Shown piece after piece: positions 52,605-60,711 of a DNA stretch of 64,000 nt. Location: contig NZ_LUKD01000001.1 of assembly GCF_001592745.1 (NCBI RefSeq), forward strand, positions 1,185,384 to 1,249,383, given 5' to 3'. The translations under genes were made by a program, and so were the position numbers. This DNA is from Bdellovibrio bacteriovorus. Its GTDB lineage: Bacteria; Bdellovibrionota; Bdellovibrionia; Bdellovibrionales; Bdellovibrionaceae. Within the stretch, counting starts at the first letter, position 1; each line of letters begins with the position of its first letter. The notes below the pieces were generated by a model, which saw nothing but the letters and a program-made list of their open reading frames with translations, was not told the DNA's origin and did no database searches.

Positions 52605-53508
52605 GAAAATTAGTAATAGAACATTAAATTATAACTATGTCGTATACTGGATTTTAGGCTTGCTCTGGGGCTCTAATTTTCTCTTTATGAAAATGGCCGT
52701 TGAAGTCATTCAACCGGCGCAAGTTGCTTTGCTGCGAATTATCTTCGGTATGATGCCGATCATTGCCTTTGGTTTAATTAATAAATCTCTAAACCTCGAG
52801 CATCTTCGCCACTCTCGGCATTTTCTCGCTATGGGTCTTTTGGCAGTAGTCGTTCCTTACTTGGGATTTATTAAAGGAACACAACTTTTGGCGTCTGGTG
52901 CCGCCGGTGCGATTAGTGGAATCATTCCCCTTATGACGGCACTATTTGCAGCTCTTTTTCTGCCAACTGATCGCATGAATTCTAAAAAGTTTATTGGACT
53001 GCTTTTAGGATCTATCGGGGTGGCATTCATCGCACATCTGGATCGTTTGTTTAACTACTCTGCCCATGATGCCGCTTATGGTGCTGGATATATGCTTCTT
53101 GGTTCACTTGGATATGCAGCAGCGATGATTTATGCGCGGAAGTTTATCACGCCACTGAACCTAAGCTCACTCGCGTTAGCTTGTTATCAAATCATAGCGG
53201 CCGCCATCATACTTTCATTAGTAGTGCCCATGCGTGGAGCCGAAATCATTCTTCAACACCCAAAAGCCTTTCTTGCGACAAGTGTCGGCTTAGGGTTTCT
53301 AGGTACCGGGCTTGCTTTTGTTTTATACTACCGAATTATTGAAAAACTTGGCGCAGTTACGGCCTCATCCGTTTTCTATATTCCGCCGGTGTTGGCGCTC
53401 ATCATTGGAGCCCTGATCGTAAAGGAAGAGATCGGAACCGCACAATACGCCGGAGTTCTTATGATTCTAGTTGGAGTGTCACTGACAAGAAAGGGAGATA
53501 CAAAATGA
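52603..53508 (+). CDS. EamA/DMT superfamily transporter
   Basis: 301 aa with ten TM helices in two EamA repeats. Repeat 1 starts WILGLLWGSNFLFMKMAVEVIQPAQVALLRI, and repeat 2 includes YMLLGSLGYAAAMIYARKFI and ASSVFYIPPVLALIIGALIVKEEI. Likely metabolite or drug exporter; the substrate is unknown. The start overlaps the palindrome, so its promoter must lie inside the divergent hydrolase gene. The stop overlaps the MarR gene by 4 bp. Confidence 0.93.
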   Translation: MKISNRTLNYNYVVYWILGLLWGSNFLFMKMAVEVIQPAQVALLRIIFGMMPIIAFGLINKSLNLEHLRHSRHFLAMGLLAVVVPYLGFIKGTQLLASGAAGAISGIIPLMTALFAALFLPTDRMNSKKFIGLLLGSIGVAFIAHLDRLFNYSAHDAAYGAGYMLLGSLGYAAAMIYARKFITPLNLSSLALACYQIIAAAIILSLVVPMRGAEIILQHPKAFLATSVGLGFLGTGLAFVLYYRIIEKLGAVTASSVFYIPPVLALIIGALIVKEEIGTAQYAGVLMILVGVSLTRKGDTK

Positions 53509-53948
53509 AGAACAAATCATCACAAGAACTTGAACCGATTCGATGTGTCTGCACAAATATCAAAATGACTTCTCGAGCGGTGGGCCGCGCGTTTGATGCC
53601 GCAATTGAAGAATCAGGCGTTAACGTTGTTCAGTACTCGATCTTGATTAATATTTTTCGCTATCAACCTATCGAACAAATGCGCCTAGCGGAACACTTGG
53701 ATATGGAGCGCACAACTTTGTATCGAGCACTAGATGTCCTTGCGAGACGCAAGTTAGTAAAAATCAGCCCCGCGGACGGTCTTTCAAAGGTTGTCGAGCT
53801 GACAGAAATGGGACGCAAGGTCACAAAAGAAGCACAGAAAAAATGGAGAGGCCTTCATCAAGGTTTCATCGACAAGTTTGGGATGAAACAACTCGAAGAG
53901 CTCAATGAACTTCTACAGCATATTCGGAATCATTTTAGGGATATATAG
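53505..53948 (+). CDS. MarR family transcriptional regulator
   Basis: 147 aa winged-helix MarR: LAEHLDMERTTLYRALDVLARRKLVKI with wing SPADGLSKVVELTEMGRKV. N-terminal cysteines (IRCVCTNIKM, residues 13 and 15) may confer redox sensing. Encoded after EamA (4-bp overlap), so it probably regulates the exporter and hydrolase through the palindrome at 52587. Confidence 0.92.
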   Translation: MKNKSSQELEPIRCVCTNIKMTSRAVGRAFDAAIEESGVNVVQYSILINIFRYQPIEQMRLAEHLDMERTTLYRALDVLARRKLVKISPADGLSKVVELTEMGRKVTKEAQKKWRGLHQGFIDKFGMKQLEELNELLQHIRNHFRDI

Positions 53949-54077
53949 GTTTGAGGTTCTTGGCTTTAAAAATTATCGATTGGAATTGTACATGTCTGTT
54001 GCTGATGAATGCAGTGATTTCCACTATCAAGTGAGTAGAACCGTAGAACCATGTATATTCAGAAGAACAAAAAAACT

Positions 54078-54100
54078 GGTTCGATTCCCACCACCATCTA
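54078..54100 (+). other. Inverted copy of the ssrA 3' end
   Basis: GGTTCGATTCCC-ACCACCATCTA matches the 3' end of tmRNA plus 4 flanking bases (GGTTCAATTCCC ... CCACCATCTA) with a short internal deletion. It is in the opposite orientation to ssrA, about 100 bp beyond its end. There is no matching 5' half, so it is not a tRNA. The gap 53949-54198 has no gene. Confidence 0.5.
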
Positions 54101-54198
54101 ACCTTCCCAATGGACAGGCGAACACCATATACAAAAATATAGTTGAATGATTTTAAACAATTACGAACCACTCAAATCGAGTGGTTCGCTTAAATAGA

Positions 54199-54544
54199 TG
54201 GTGGAGGCGGCGGGAATTGAACCCGCGTCCGCAAGAGATCCACGATAAGGCGCTACATACTTAGTCAGTGTTTTAGTTTGTCTGTACAGCTTCCCCTGAC
54301 AAAATCAGCACAGACACTCCCCCAGTAAATTTAAGCGAGTCTGCTGGAGAAAACCCAACTCACCGAGGTCCCTAAATGACGATCAATCCAAGCGCGGAAC
54401 CACCGCAAGGTTGATCGTGCGAGCTAATTAAGCTGCAAGTGCGTAATCGTTGCCAATTACAAAATGGACGTTTTTAACGAGGTCCTCATCCGCCCCGGTA
54501 TGCTCCTTATGCTTCAGCACCCACGTCGAAGCCAGTACGCCCCC
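54199..54544 (-). ncRNA. ssrA: Transfer-messenger RNA
   Basis: 346 nt on the minus strand. The 5' end GGGGGCGUACUGGCUUCGACG and 3' end GCGGGUUCAAUUCCCGCC ... UCCACCA are standard; GGGGGCG pairs with CGCCUCC as acceptor stem. The tag reading frame (54454-54428) encodes GNDYALAA followed by UAA. The internal region has room for the pseudoknots. tmRNA rescues stalled ribosomes with SmpB and marks proteins for ClpP-type proteases. The CCA is encoded. Its 3' end borders the accessory region. Confidence 0.97.
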
Positions 54545-54734
54545 ATGTGTGAAAAACATCTTTTCATTCTACCACAAGATTCGCGGCAAAATGAAAATCG
54601 TTTATCCTTCCGATTTTGCACCTCACATTCAATGATTAAATTTTTCGTGACGCAGTACTTTGGTCTTGGTGAACTGGTGTCATCCTAACAAGATCTTAAT
54701 GTTAGCAAGAGACAATTTACGCCAAAAGGTCGAG

Positions 54735-54775
54735 ATATCCACCATTTATGGGTGTATTCCACAGACTTATCCACA
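54735..54775 (+). promoter_or_regulatory. Cluster of DnaA-box-like 9-mers
   Basis: TTATCCACA at 54767-54775 is a perfect DnaA box. TATTCCACA (54755-54763) and ATATCCACC (54735-54743) are near matches, all in the same direction within 41 bp. They lie in the 344-bp gene-free stretch upstream of ssrA, which holds nothing else recognised besides the 54838 hairpin. Confidence 0.4.
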
Positions 54776-54837
54776 TTGCATCCGCAAATTCGGGGCAGAA
54801 ATGACACTGAAATTTAAGAATCTTAAATTTTCGCGAG

Positions 54838-54862
54838 AGGCTTTCGCGTTTGTCGAAAGCCT
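54838..54862. terminator. Hairpin after TIGR02147 gene
   Basis: A 9-bp stem AGGCTTTCG / CGAAAGCCT with a 7-nt loop. A second A/T hairpin (AAATTTAAG / CTTAAATTT) follows on the minus strand. Likely transcription end of the TIGR02147 gene. Confidence 0.55.
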
Positions 54863-54888
54863 TTGTTGCGGTGGGACATAACGAAGTT

Positions 54889-56001
54889 TTAACGGAAAAG
54901 ATCAGCTGCGGAAGCAGCTGTTGCGGCCAACGAACTCACATTTGCACGTGAATCTTTGTCAGCAGGAGCAGCCGTTACAGGTGCCGCTTCAACTACTGGA
55001 GCCGCCATCACCGGAGCTGGTGTTTCAATGATCGCTGTCTCGGTTTTGATATCAAGAGCAGGCTTGATCACTGGAGTTTTCTCTACACCCTCAACAGCGT
55101 TTGTGACCGGGAACAATTGAATGTTCAACTGATACACGCGCTCACCCTTTTGCTTCATACGAGCAATCGAGTTGTCTTTGTGAAGAGCTTTTCTCATCTG
55201 ACGAAGTTTGAATTTGATCTCTTCAAACTCTGACTTTGTTAAAGACAAAGTCAAAGTCCCGAACTCACGCTCTGTCGGTTGATCTTGATACAAAGACTCT
55301 AAGCCTAAGTACATAAGTTGAGATTGAAGCTTGCGCACAAGAGCCACAGGAATCTCTTCTGGAGATTCAATCAAGCTGCGGTTCTTTTTAAGCTCGCCCG
55401 TCACTTCGTCACGACGAAGTTCACCAGAAGCTAGCAAAGTATTTAAAGCCGCTTCGATCTCATCTTCAGACGCTTTTCCGCGAAGAAGAGCTTTCAACGC
55501 CGATGTATCAAAGCTGACGCCCTCTTGATCCACCATCGCATAGATGATCCAAGCAACCCAGTTCGGAACTTTTTCCCAAGTTTTGCGATCGATCTCGCCG
55601 GATTTTAATTTTCCAGCCACACGATGTTCGCTGAGCTTCTTAAGATACATATTACGTTCAGCAGGATCTGTTGCTTGAGTGAAGTGCACAAGCAAACGGA
55701 ACTCTTCAGTTTGATCTTTCATAAAGCTCAGCGCTTTACCGAACTTGCCAATCATATCGTCGGAAAGATTTCTTTTTCCTTCGATGATCATTTTTAAGTA
55801 ATTCGGAGATTTGATATTTGCTGCCGCAGAAAAAACTGCATAGTTGTAGGCGCGCAAAGAGCCTTTTGAACTCTTACGTTTGAACTGATAAAAATCAGCC
55901 AAGAACTGGCGATAGTTCATGTAATCAGATAGCACCGGAGCAATCACGGAAGCTGTTGAAATTTCTTTGCCTTTGTTAAACTCAGGATGATTGTTTTGCA
56001 T
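54889..56001 (-). CDS. TIGR02147 family protein
   Basis: 370 aa. VLSDYMNYRQFLADFYQFKRKSS (about 24-46), a YAVFSAAANIKSPNYLKMIIEGKRNLSDDMI block that looks like a divergent HTH, and FRLLVHFTQATDPAERNMYL are TIGR02147 signatures. The family is expanded in Bdellovibrio and Fibrobacter; it is thought to be regulatory but unproven. The C-terminal 75 residues are Ala/Pro/Val-rich and likely disordered (VEAAPVTAAPADKDSRANVS). This gene is a main reason for the taxonomic guess. Confidence 0.9.
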   Translation of the reverse strand: MQNNHPEFNKGKEISTASVIAPVLSDYMNYRQFLADFYQFKRKSSKGSLRAYNYAVFSAAANIKSPNYLKMIIEGKRNLSDDMIGKFGKALSFMKDQTEEFRLLVHFTQATDPAERNMYLKKLSEHRVAGKLKSGEIDRKTWEKVPNWVAWIIYAMVDQEGVSFDTSALKALLRGKASEDEIEAALNTLLASGELRRDEVTGELKKNRSLIESPEEIPVALVRKLQSQLMYLGLESLYQDQPTEREFGTLTLSLTKSEFEEIKFKLRQMRKALHKDNSIARMKQKGERVYQLNIQLFPVTNAVEGVEKTPVIKPALDIKTETAIIETPAPVMAAPVVEAAPVTAAPADKDSRANVSSLAATAASAADLFR

Positions 56002-56120
56002 AGAAATCGGATCTCCTTTGTACTGGAATAGTTCACCCGATTTAAATTCTCAAAACAAGCGGATTCGTTAGATGCGACCCTTAACTTATTGCAAGGCATT
56101 ATCTAAAGCCTCGCAGAAAT

Positions 56121-56149
56121 AAAAAAAGGACTCTGGGTAGAGTCCTTTT
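56121..56149 (-). terminator. Intrinsic terminator of the repeat-domain exported protein
   Basis: An 11-bp stem AAAAGGACTCT / AGAGTCCTTTT with a 4-nt loop is followed on the minus strand by seven T residues. It lies 28 bp after the stop codon. Confidence 0.88.
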
Positions 56150-56176
56150 AAGTCGTCGAATTTTAAAACTTATTTA

Positions 56177-57034
56177 CTAGCGAGCAGACAATCTTAAAGT
56201 CACGCGATGGATATCAAGATCTCCACGAGTGTAAAGAACGATGCTGTCCGCTCCGTACCCGATCACTGCATTTTGCGGAACAACAGTCTGCCGAGTGTTA
56301 TAGCGATCCACTTGCAAAGTTTGGCCTTGATTGAATCCGTTAATAAGAACATCGATCAAAGCAGTATTGTAAGCCGGAGTTGCTTCAATCACGATCTGCT
56401 GGATTCTGTAACCACGGTAGCGTTGAGCATCGAGGTATTGGGAAAGATCTAAGCGATCATTTCCATACATGCGACGTGACACATAAAGTGGAACATCAAT
56501 ACCGCGATCAGGACGGCCTGGGCGATCCGGGCGACCGATGCGATCACCTTCTCTTAAAGAGATGCGAATCGAAGCAATATCGGCGTTACCACGAACTAAA
56601 AGCTGCAAAGTGCGGATATCTTCGCCGATGGTAGCTCTGTAACGAGGACGAAGAAGAATAGATCCTTGCGGAGAGTAAGAAGTTTCATCCACGCGACCAT
56701 CTGTTAGCAAAGAAATTTCAGCGCGAGGTCCGCTGCGATTGATTTCAACTTCTACGGACTCGACTTCATAACCACGGTAGCTTTCACCGATACCGGCAAG
56801 TTGACGAAGTTCTAAAGTCTCATTTGAAACGCGGCGACCGACATAGATGATTCTTTGATCTAAACGACCACTGCCGTTTCCGAAATCATCTTGTCCTGGA
56901 AAAGGAAATTCAGGCCCCACATCAGGACGTGGAATGGGCGCAGGCCCGCGACCTGGAACGATATAAGCTTCCGCGATAGCCGCAGTCAGAGTGATGGCAG
57001 AGAAGGCAACTAACAAACTAGATTTAAAAGTCAT
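56177..57034 (-). CDS. Exported protein with two beta-rich repeats
   Basis: 285 aa from ATG 57032-57034 (SD GGGGGAT; the ATG 12 bp upstream overlaps that SD). Signal peptide SSLLVAFSAITLTAAIAEA. A Pro-rich linker (PGRGPAPIPRPDVGPEFPFPG) precedes two copies of about 100 aa: repeat 1 IIYVGRRVSNETLELRQL ... LQLLVRGNADIASIRISLR and repeat 2 PLYVSRRMYGNDRLDLSQY ... IVLYTRGDLDIHRVTLRL. They are joined by a Gly-Arg-Pro-Asp rich hinge. No Pfam name known to me. Periplasmic or surface binding seems likely. Confidence 0.78.
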   Translation of the reverse strand: MTFKSSLLVAFSAITLTAAIAEAYIVPGRGPAPIPRPDVGPEFPFPGQDDFGNGSGRLDQRIIYVGRRVSNETLELRQLAGIGESYRGYEVESVEVEINRSGPRAEISLLTDGRVDETSYSPQGSILLRPRYRATIGEDIRTLQLLVRGNADIASIRISLREGDRIGRPDRPGRPDRGIDVPLYVSRRMYGNDRLDLSQYLDAQRYRGYRIQQIVIEATPAYNTALIDVLINGFNQGQTLQVDRYNTRQTVVPQNAVIGYGADSIVLYTRGDLDIHRVTLRLSAR

Positions 57035-57275
57035 TGTATCCCCCAAAAAGATTCAGTGATTCCCCACTGACCGCTAAAGCAACCAGCGTACCAAATGTTT
57101 CAAGGTCACTTCGACACCAGATTCGCGCGGTATAACAGCGTTTAATTGCAATTGAAGGTTCAAACAGCCAAAAAGTGGGACCTGGCAAAATCTTGAGCGT
57201 TTCTGAAACTAAAAAGAACACCGGCCGGTGCGGTTCTGACCTTGCAGTAAAAAATGCCATTAACAGGAGACTTAT

Positions 57276-57563
57276 ATGAAAAGTGCCATGATCGCGATTT
57301 CCGTATTCTTTGCTTCTATGACTGTAGCCCAAGCCGGCGAATATAGCGGACTTGTTCAAAGACAGGTTCGTCAGATCACCGAGCAAAAAGCCCTTATTCA
57401 GCAGTTAAACCACGAACAAAACGGCGAAAAAGAAAATCTTTGCGGATATTTCTTAGAAAATCTGATTGAGCAAAAAAACTCTGCCGTTAAGCTTGCTGCC
57501 ACGTTGGGCGAAGACCCCTCCGAGCTTCTGCAAATCGAAATTGATTCGAACCTTTGCAGATAA
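57276..57563 (+). CDS. Small exported protein of unknown function
   Basis: 95 aa. Signal peptide (MIAISVFFASMTVAQA, cut near residue 20); the mature part is helical (LVQRQVRQITEQKALIQQLN) with two cysteines (LCGYF and NLCR) that may form a disulfide. SD AGGAGA. I do not recognise it. The strong hairpin after its stop mainly serves the opposite gene. Confidence 0.72.
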   Translation: MKSAMIAISVFFASMTVAQAGEYSGLVQRQVRQITEQKALIQQLNHEQNGEKENLCGYFLENLIEQKNSAVKLAATLGEDPSELLQIEIDSNLCR

Positions 57564-57569
57564 AAAAAA

Positions 57570-57597
57570 GGGACCACGGTTGGAGGTCCGTGGTCCC
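57570..57597 (-). terminator. Intrinsic terminator of the lipoprotein gene
   Basis: A 10-bp perfect stem GGGACCACGG / CCGTGGTCCC; on the minus strand it is followed by eight T residues. It lies between the convergent small exported protein and the lipoprotein. Confidence 0.9.
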
Positions 57598-57625
57598 AGG
57601 GAAGATCTATTTATATAGGAACAAA

Positions 57626-59047
57626 TTACTTCAAGTTATCGTCAGTCAAATCCACAAGAGGTTTGATTCTTCTCATGAAAGTGATCGCAAGTTGATCTTG
57701 AGCGTAAGCGCCACGCTTTCTCATTTTCAACGCGATACGAACCTGACCTAAACCATTATTCGCAATCAAACGCGCTTCACCAATGTAGTTTGCATAGTTC
57801 AATTTCGTGTTGTTCAAAGAGATCAAATCCAAAGTGTCTTCTTGATCTTTCGCGATACGAGAAAGATTGATGTTCACACCCGTACCCGCTTCAGGAGCAA
57901 GCAATGGACCCGCGAAAGCCAGAAGCTCTTGGTTCACGCCTTTTAAAGATACATTAAAACCAGAGCGACCGTTCACAACTTCCCATGAAGAGATTTTTGA
58001 AGTCTTCACTTTGTTTTCAACATTCAATCTTTGGATCGTGCTTAAAGCAAACTCTTGGATCAACAAGAACTCTGGGTTGTCAGAGTGAGCCCCTTGAGCC
58101 GGCAAGTGGAAATACAAATCAGCAGGTGAGTTTCTGAAAACCAAGTTGATGATCGCTGTATTTGGAGAAGTACCAATTTGAAGTCTTACGAAAGTAGTTT
58201 CACAACCACCATCAAGATCCAAACATTTCAAAGTACCAGAAAGAGCGCGTGCTCCTGTGGATTTTTCTCCGTTACCAGCGCGAACTGATTTAACTGGAGA
58301 TGCGTAACCACCGTTCACACTTGCGCCGGCTACGTTATAAACTTTAACGTCACGGCCTTCTTGAACTTTCAAAGTCACAACCGCGTCGCCAGACAAACCG
58401 TCTACAGACATTTTTGCAGACAAGATAGAAGCAGCTGCCGCCAAATTAGCACGACGAGATTCAGCGCCGACTTTTTCGTTACGAGCTCTAAGATAAGTTA
58501 AAAGATCATCTGTTGAAGAAGAGGTATAAACCAAACCATCCTCAGTCACTGCACCCGTCATACGTTTAGAAAGTGCATCGTTCGTCGCATTTGAAGCGTC
58601 GTTTGAACGATAGTCTGAAGGCAAACGATTTGTGCCTGGAGCTGGAACCGGAAGAGTGTCCACAACAGGAGGAGTTTGCTTAGGAATCTCTGTTGTTGGA
58701 GGAGGAGGAACCGGCGTCGACGGTTTAGAAGGAGCACCACCACCTGTAGAAGGAGGAGTTGTCGTTTTTGGTGGGTTCGCTTTCGGTGGATTTGCCTTAG
58801 GCGGATTCACTTTTGTATCAGGGATCGGCTCTGGAAGAGGCGGCAAAGTATCATTCGGATTGCTAGGATCTGGCAATTCACCTTGACCATTTGTATTTGA
58901 AGTTTCGGAATCGGAACCCGTCTTTTGTGTAGTTTGCTGCTCTGTCGGAGGAGCAAGAACGTCTTTTTTCTTACCGCAAGCAGTAAGACTTAATGATGCA
59001 AGCAAAGCTGCGGTAATCACAGTGTGCTTATGAAGCATTGGTAACAT
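57626..59047 (-). CDS. Proline-rich-linker lipoprotein of unknown function
   Basis: 473 aa from ATG 59045-59047, chosen for SD GGAGG 6 bp upstream. A lipoprotein signal ends in the lipobox LSLTAC-GKKK. Residues about 30-140 are a Pro/Thr/Ser-rich spacer with near repeats NPPKA-NPPKA-NPPKT. The folded part (about 150-473) is beta-rich with one Cys pair (LKCLDLDGGCET). No family recognised. Probably attached to the outer membrane with the spacer crossing peptidoglycan or the cell surface. Confidence 0.78.
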   Translation of the reverse strand: MLPMLHKHTVITAALLASLSLTACGKKKDVLAPPTEQQTTQKTGSDSETSNTNGQGELPDPSNPNDTLPPLPEPIPDTKVNPPKANPPKANPPKTTTPPSTGGGAPSKPSTPVPPPPTTEIPKQTPPVVDTLPVPAPGTNRLPSDYRSNDASNATNDALSKRMTGAVTEDGLVYTSSSTDDLLTYLRARNEKVGAESRRANLAAAASILSAKMSVDGLSGDAVVTLKVQEGRDVKVYNVAGASVNGGYASPVKSVRAGNGEKSTGARALSGTLKCLDLDGGCETTFVRLQIGTSPNTAIINLVFRNSPADLYFHLPAQGAHSDNPEFLLIQEFALSTIQRLNVENKVKTSKISSWEVVNGRSGFNVSLKGVNQELLAFAGPLLAPEAGTGVNINLSRIAKDQEDTLDLISLNNTKLNYANYIGEARLIANNGLGQVRIALKMRKRGAYAQDQLAITFMRRIKPLVDLTDDNLK

Positions 59048-59171
59048 GAAAAACCTCCAAGTATTCTGTCGCTGGACCAATAAGCAAGCCTTGGGCCAGT
59101 TTTCGTCACCCCTCATCAGGGCTTGTATTGCAATACGGTTACGTTTTAGACTCTGCTTTGGAAGGAATTAC

Positions 59172-59864
59172 ATGCCTGTACAACAATTCGGCGAGCTCGT
59201 CGGCGACCCTCAAAAACTGACAAAACATATTATCAAAGTCATTCTTGGCTCATTCATTTTAGCTATTTTGGCGATGTATTTGTTCGACCAAAACCTTTCT
59301 TTATACTTCGCGAATGAGCAAGTTAGAACCGCATTAAGAGAACCTGCACGGGAGCTGACTGATGTTGCGCTTTCAGAATACTGGTTCGTATTGGCGTTAG
59401 CGACTTGGGGATTTGCAGCGTGGATTGCTCCACGTATTTCGGCTTTTCGCAAGCACTCAAATACAGTCGATTTCTTTCGTCGCTGGGGTCTTAATTTTTT
59501 TGTTTCCCTGATCGTGTGTGGAATCATCACGCACATTATTAAGTTTACAGTGGGACGTCAGCGCCCACATAAAACTCCGGATTTTGATCCTTTCATCTTC
59601 ACACCAATGACGACACATTGGCATTGGCATTCGTTTTCTTCAGGACACTCACAAGTGATCTTCACTGTAGCGACAATGATGACTGTGGCCTTTCCGAAGA
59701 TGCGTTGGTTTTGGATTCCTGCGGCAGTGATGATTTGCCTGACTCGCGTTGTGGTTCACGATCACTTCTTAAGTGACACTATCTTCGGTGCTTGCGTCGG
59801 TTATGTGGGAACATTGCTTGCGATGTCCTTGATGCGCGCAAAAACAGCGAACGGTCTTTATTAG
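59172..59864 (+). CDS. PAP2 superfamily phosphatase
   Basis: 230 aa from ATG 59172 (SD GGAAGGAA); an upstream ATG at 59046 would overlap the divergent lipoprotein gene. Six TM helices are predicted. The three phosphatase motifs are KFTVGRQRP, SFSSGHS and RVVVHDHFLSD. Lipid phosphates (undecaprenyl or phosphatidyl-glycerol phosphate) are usual substrates. The stop overlaps the YgjP-like gene by 4 bp. Confidence 0.93.
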   Translation: MPVQQFGELVGDPQKLTKHIIKVILGSFILAILAMYLFDQNLSLYFANEQVRTALREPARELTDVALSEYWFVLALATWGFAAWIAPRISAFRKHSNTVDFFRRWGLNFFVSLIVCGIITHIIKFTVGRQRPHKTPDFDPFIFTPMTTHWHWHSFSSGHSQVIFTVATMMTVAFPKMRWFWIPAAVMICLTRVVVHDHFLSDTIFGACVGYVGTLLAMSLMRAKTANGLY

Positions 59865-60640
59865 TTTTGTTCAGATAAAAATTCGACTAAGTACTGCGAC
59901 TCTTTAAGGGATTTCATAATCCCTTTATAGTCTGCCACATACTTTTCTACTAAAGACCAAAAGCGATCCGAGTGATTCATGTGCTGCAAATGTGCCAACT
60001 CGTGCACGATCACATAATCAATGATTTCTTGATTAAACACGATTAAACGCCAATTCAGATTGATGATCTTACGAGACGAGCAACTCCCCCAGCGGGTGCG
60101 TTGCTCGCGGAACTTCACTTGCGCTGGATGCAGGTTCATTTGTTCAGCCCAGAACTTGATTCTTTCAGACAATAATTGAACGGCTTCGCGTTTATAGAAA
60201 TGGCGGATTTCTGTCAGTGCCGTGGGATGCTCTTCTATCAACGAGTTTGCACTCCAATCGTTTCTTGGAATATGCAAAAGAAGATTTTCTTCTGTCACGG
60301 ACACGAACGGTTTTTTATTCAAGGTGATGACAACCTTGAGCTTGCGGTCTTTCCCTAAGAAAGGAAAGTTTTCGTAGGCCTTGATCTTCTTTTCAGGGAA
60401 TTTTTCAGCGATCTCAGAAAACTTTTCGAAGTTCTTTTCGATCCAGTCCTTTTTCGCCATCAAAAAGTCGGTGATCACTTTTTGCGATGTGCTTTTCGCC
60501 GCTACGACCTTAATAGGCTTATTAGGATAAAGATAAATCGAAACCGAGCGACGAAAGTTGCGCCGATGCACTTCAACAGGCCATTTAGCAAAGAGGAAAG
60601 TTTCTTTATCGCTCATCCAGTCAGAGAATGACTTACCCAC
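59861..60640 (-). CDS. YgjP-like (DUF45) metallopeptidase
   Basis: 259 aa from GTG 60638-60640; ATG 60616 is an alternative. Zinc motif HELAHLQHMNHSDRFW (HExxH plus downstream H) and the typical RTRWGSCSSRKIINLNWRL identify YgjP/UTP pyrophosphatase-annotated M48-like proteins. Cytosolic. A UTP-hydrolysing role was reported for a homologue, but the family is mostly unassigned. It is divergent from the SrkA-like kinase across a region containing a perfect hairpin. Confidence 0.9.
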   Translation of the reverse strand: MGKSFSDWMSDKETFLFAKWPVEVHRRNFRRSVSIYLYPNKPIKVVAAKSTSQKVITDFLMAKKDWIEKNFEKFSEIAEKFPEKKIKAYENFPFLGKDRKLKVVITLNKKPFVSVTEENLLLHIPRNDWSANSLIEEHPTALTEIRHFYKREAVQLLSERIKFWAEQMNLHPAQVKFREQRTRWGSCSSRKIINLNWRLIVFNQEIIDYVIVHELAHLQHMNHSDRFWSLVEKYVADYKGIMKSLKESQYLVEFLSEQN

Positions 60641-60656
60641 AAAAAACTGGCAAGAA

Positions 60657-60702
60657 AAAGGTACCTGCTTCCCTTTGTGAAGAAAAGGAAGCAGGTACCT
60701 TT
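60657..60702. repeat. Large perfect inverted repeat between divergent genes
   Basis: AAAGGTACCTGCTTCC (60657-60672) and GGAAGCAGGTACCTTT (60687-60702) are 16-bp perfect arms; three more pairs inside leave a 6-nt loop. It looks like an intrinsic terminator but lies upstream of both genes, so it may be a dispersed repeat, a leader structure or an operator. Confidence 0.6.
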
Positions 60703-60711
60703 GGGAGCAAA

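Noticed and set aside
54078-54100. tRNA 3' half (GGTTCGATTCCC)
   Set aside because: No anticodon arm, D arm or acceptor 5' strand upstream; it matches the ssrA end better and was recorded as an inverted copy of that.
58632-58886. Glycine-rich plus-strand frame
   Set aside because: It is the antisense of the proline-rich linker of the lipoprotein; the composition is a shadow of CCN codons.
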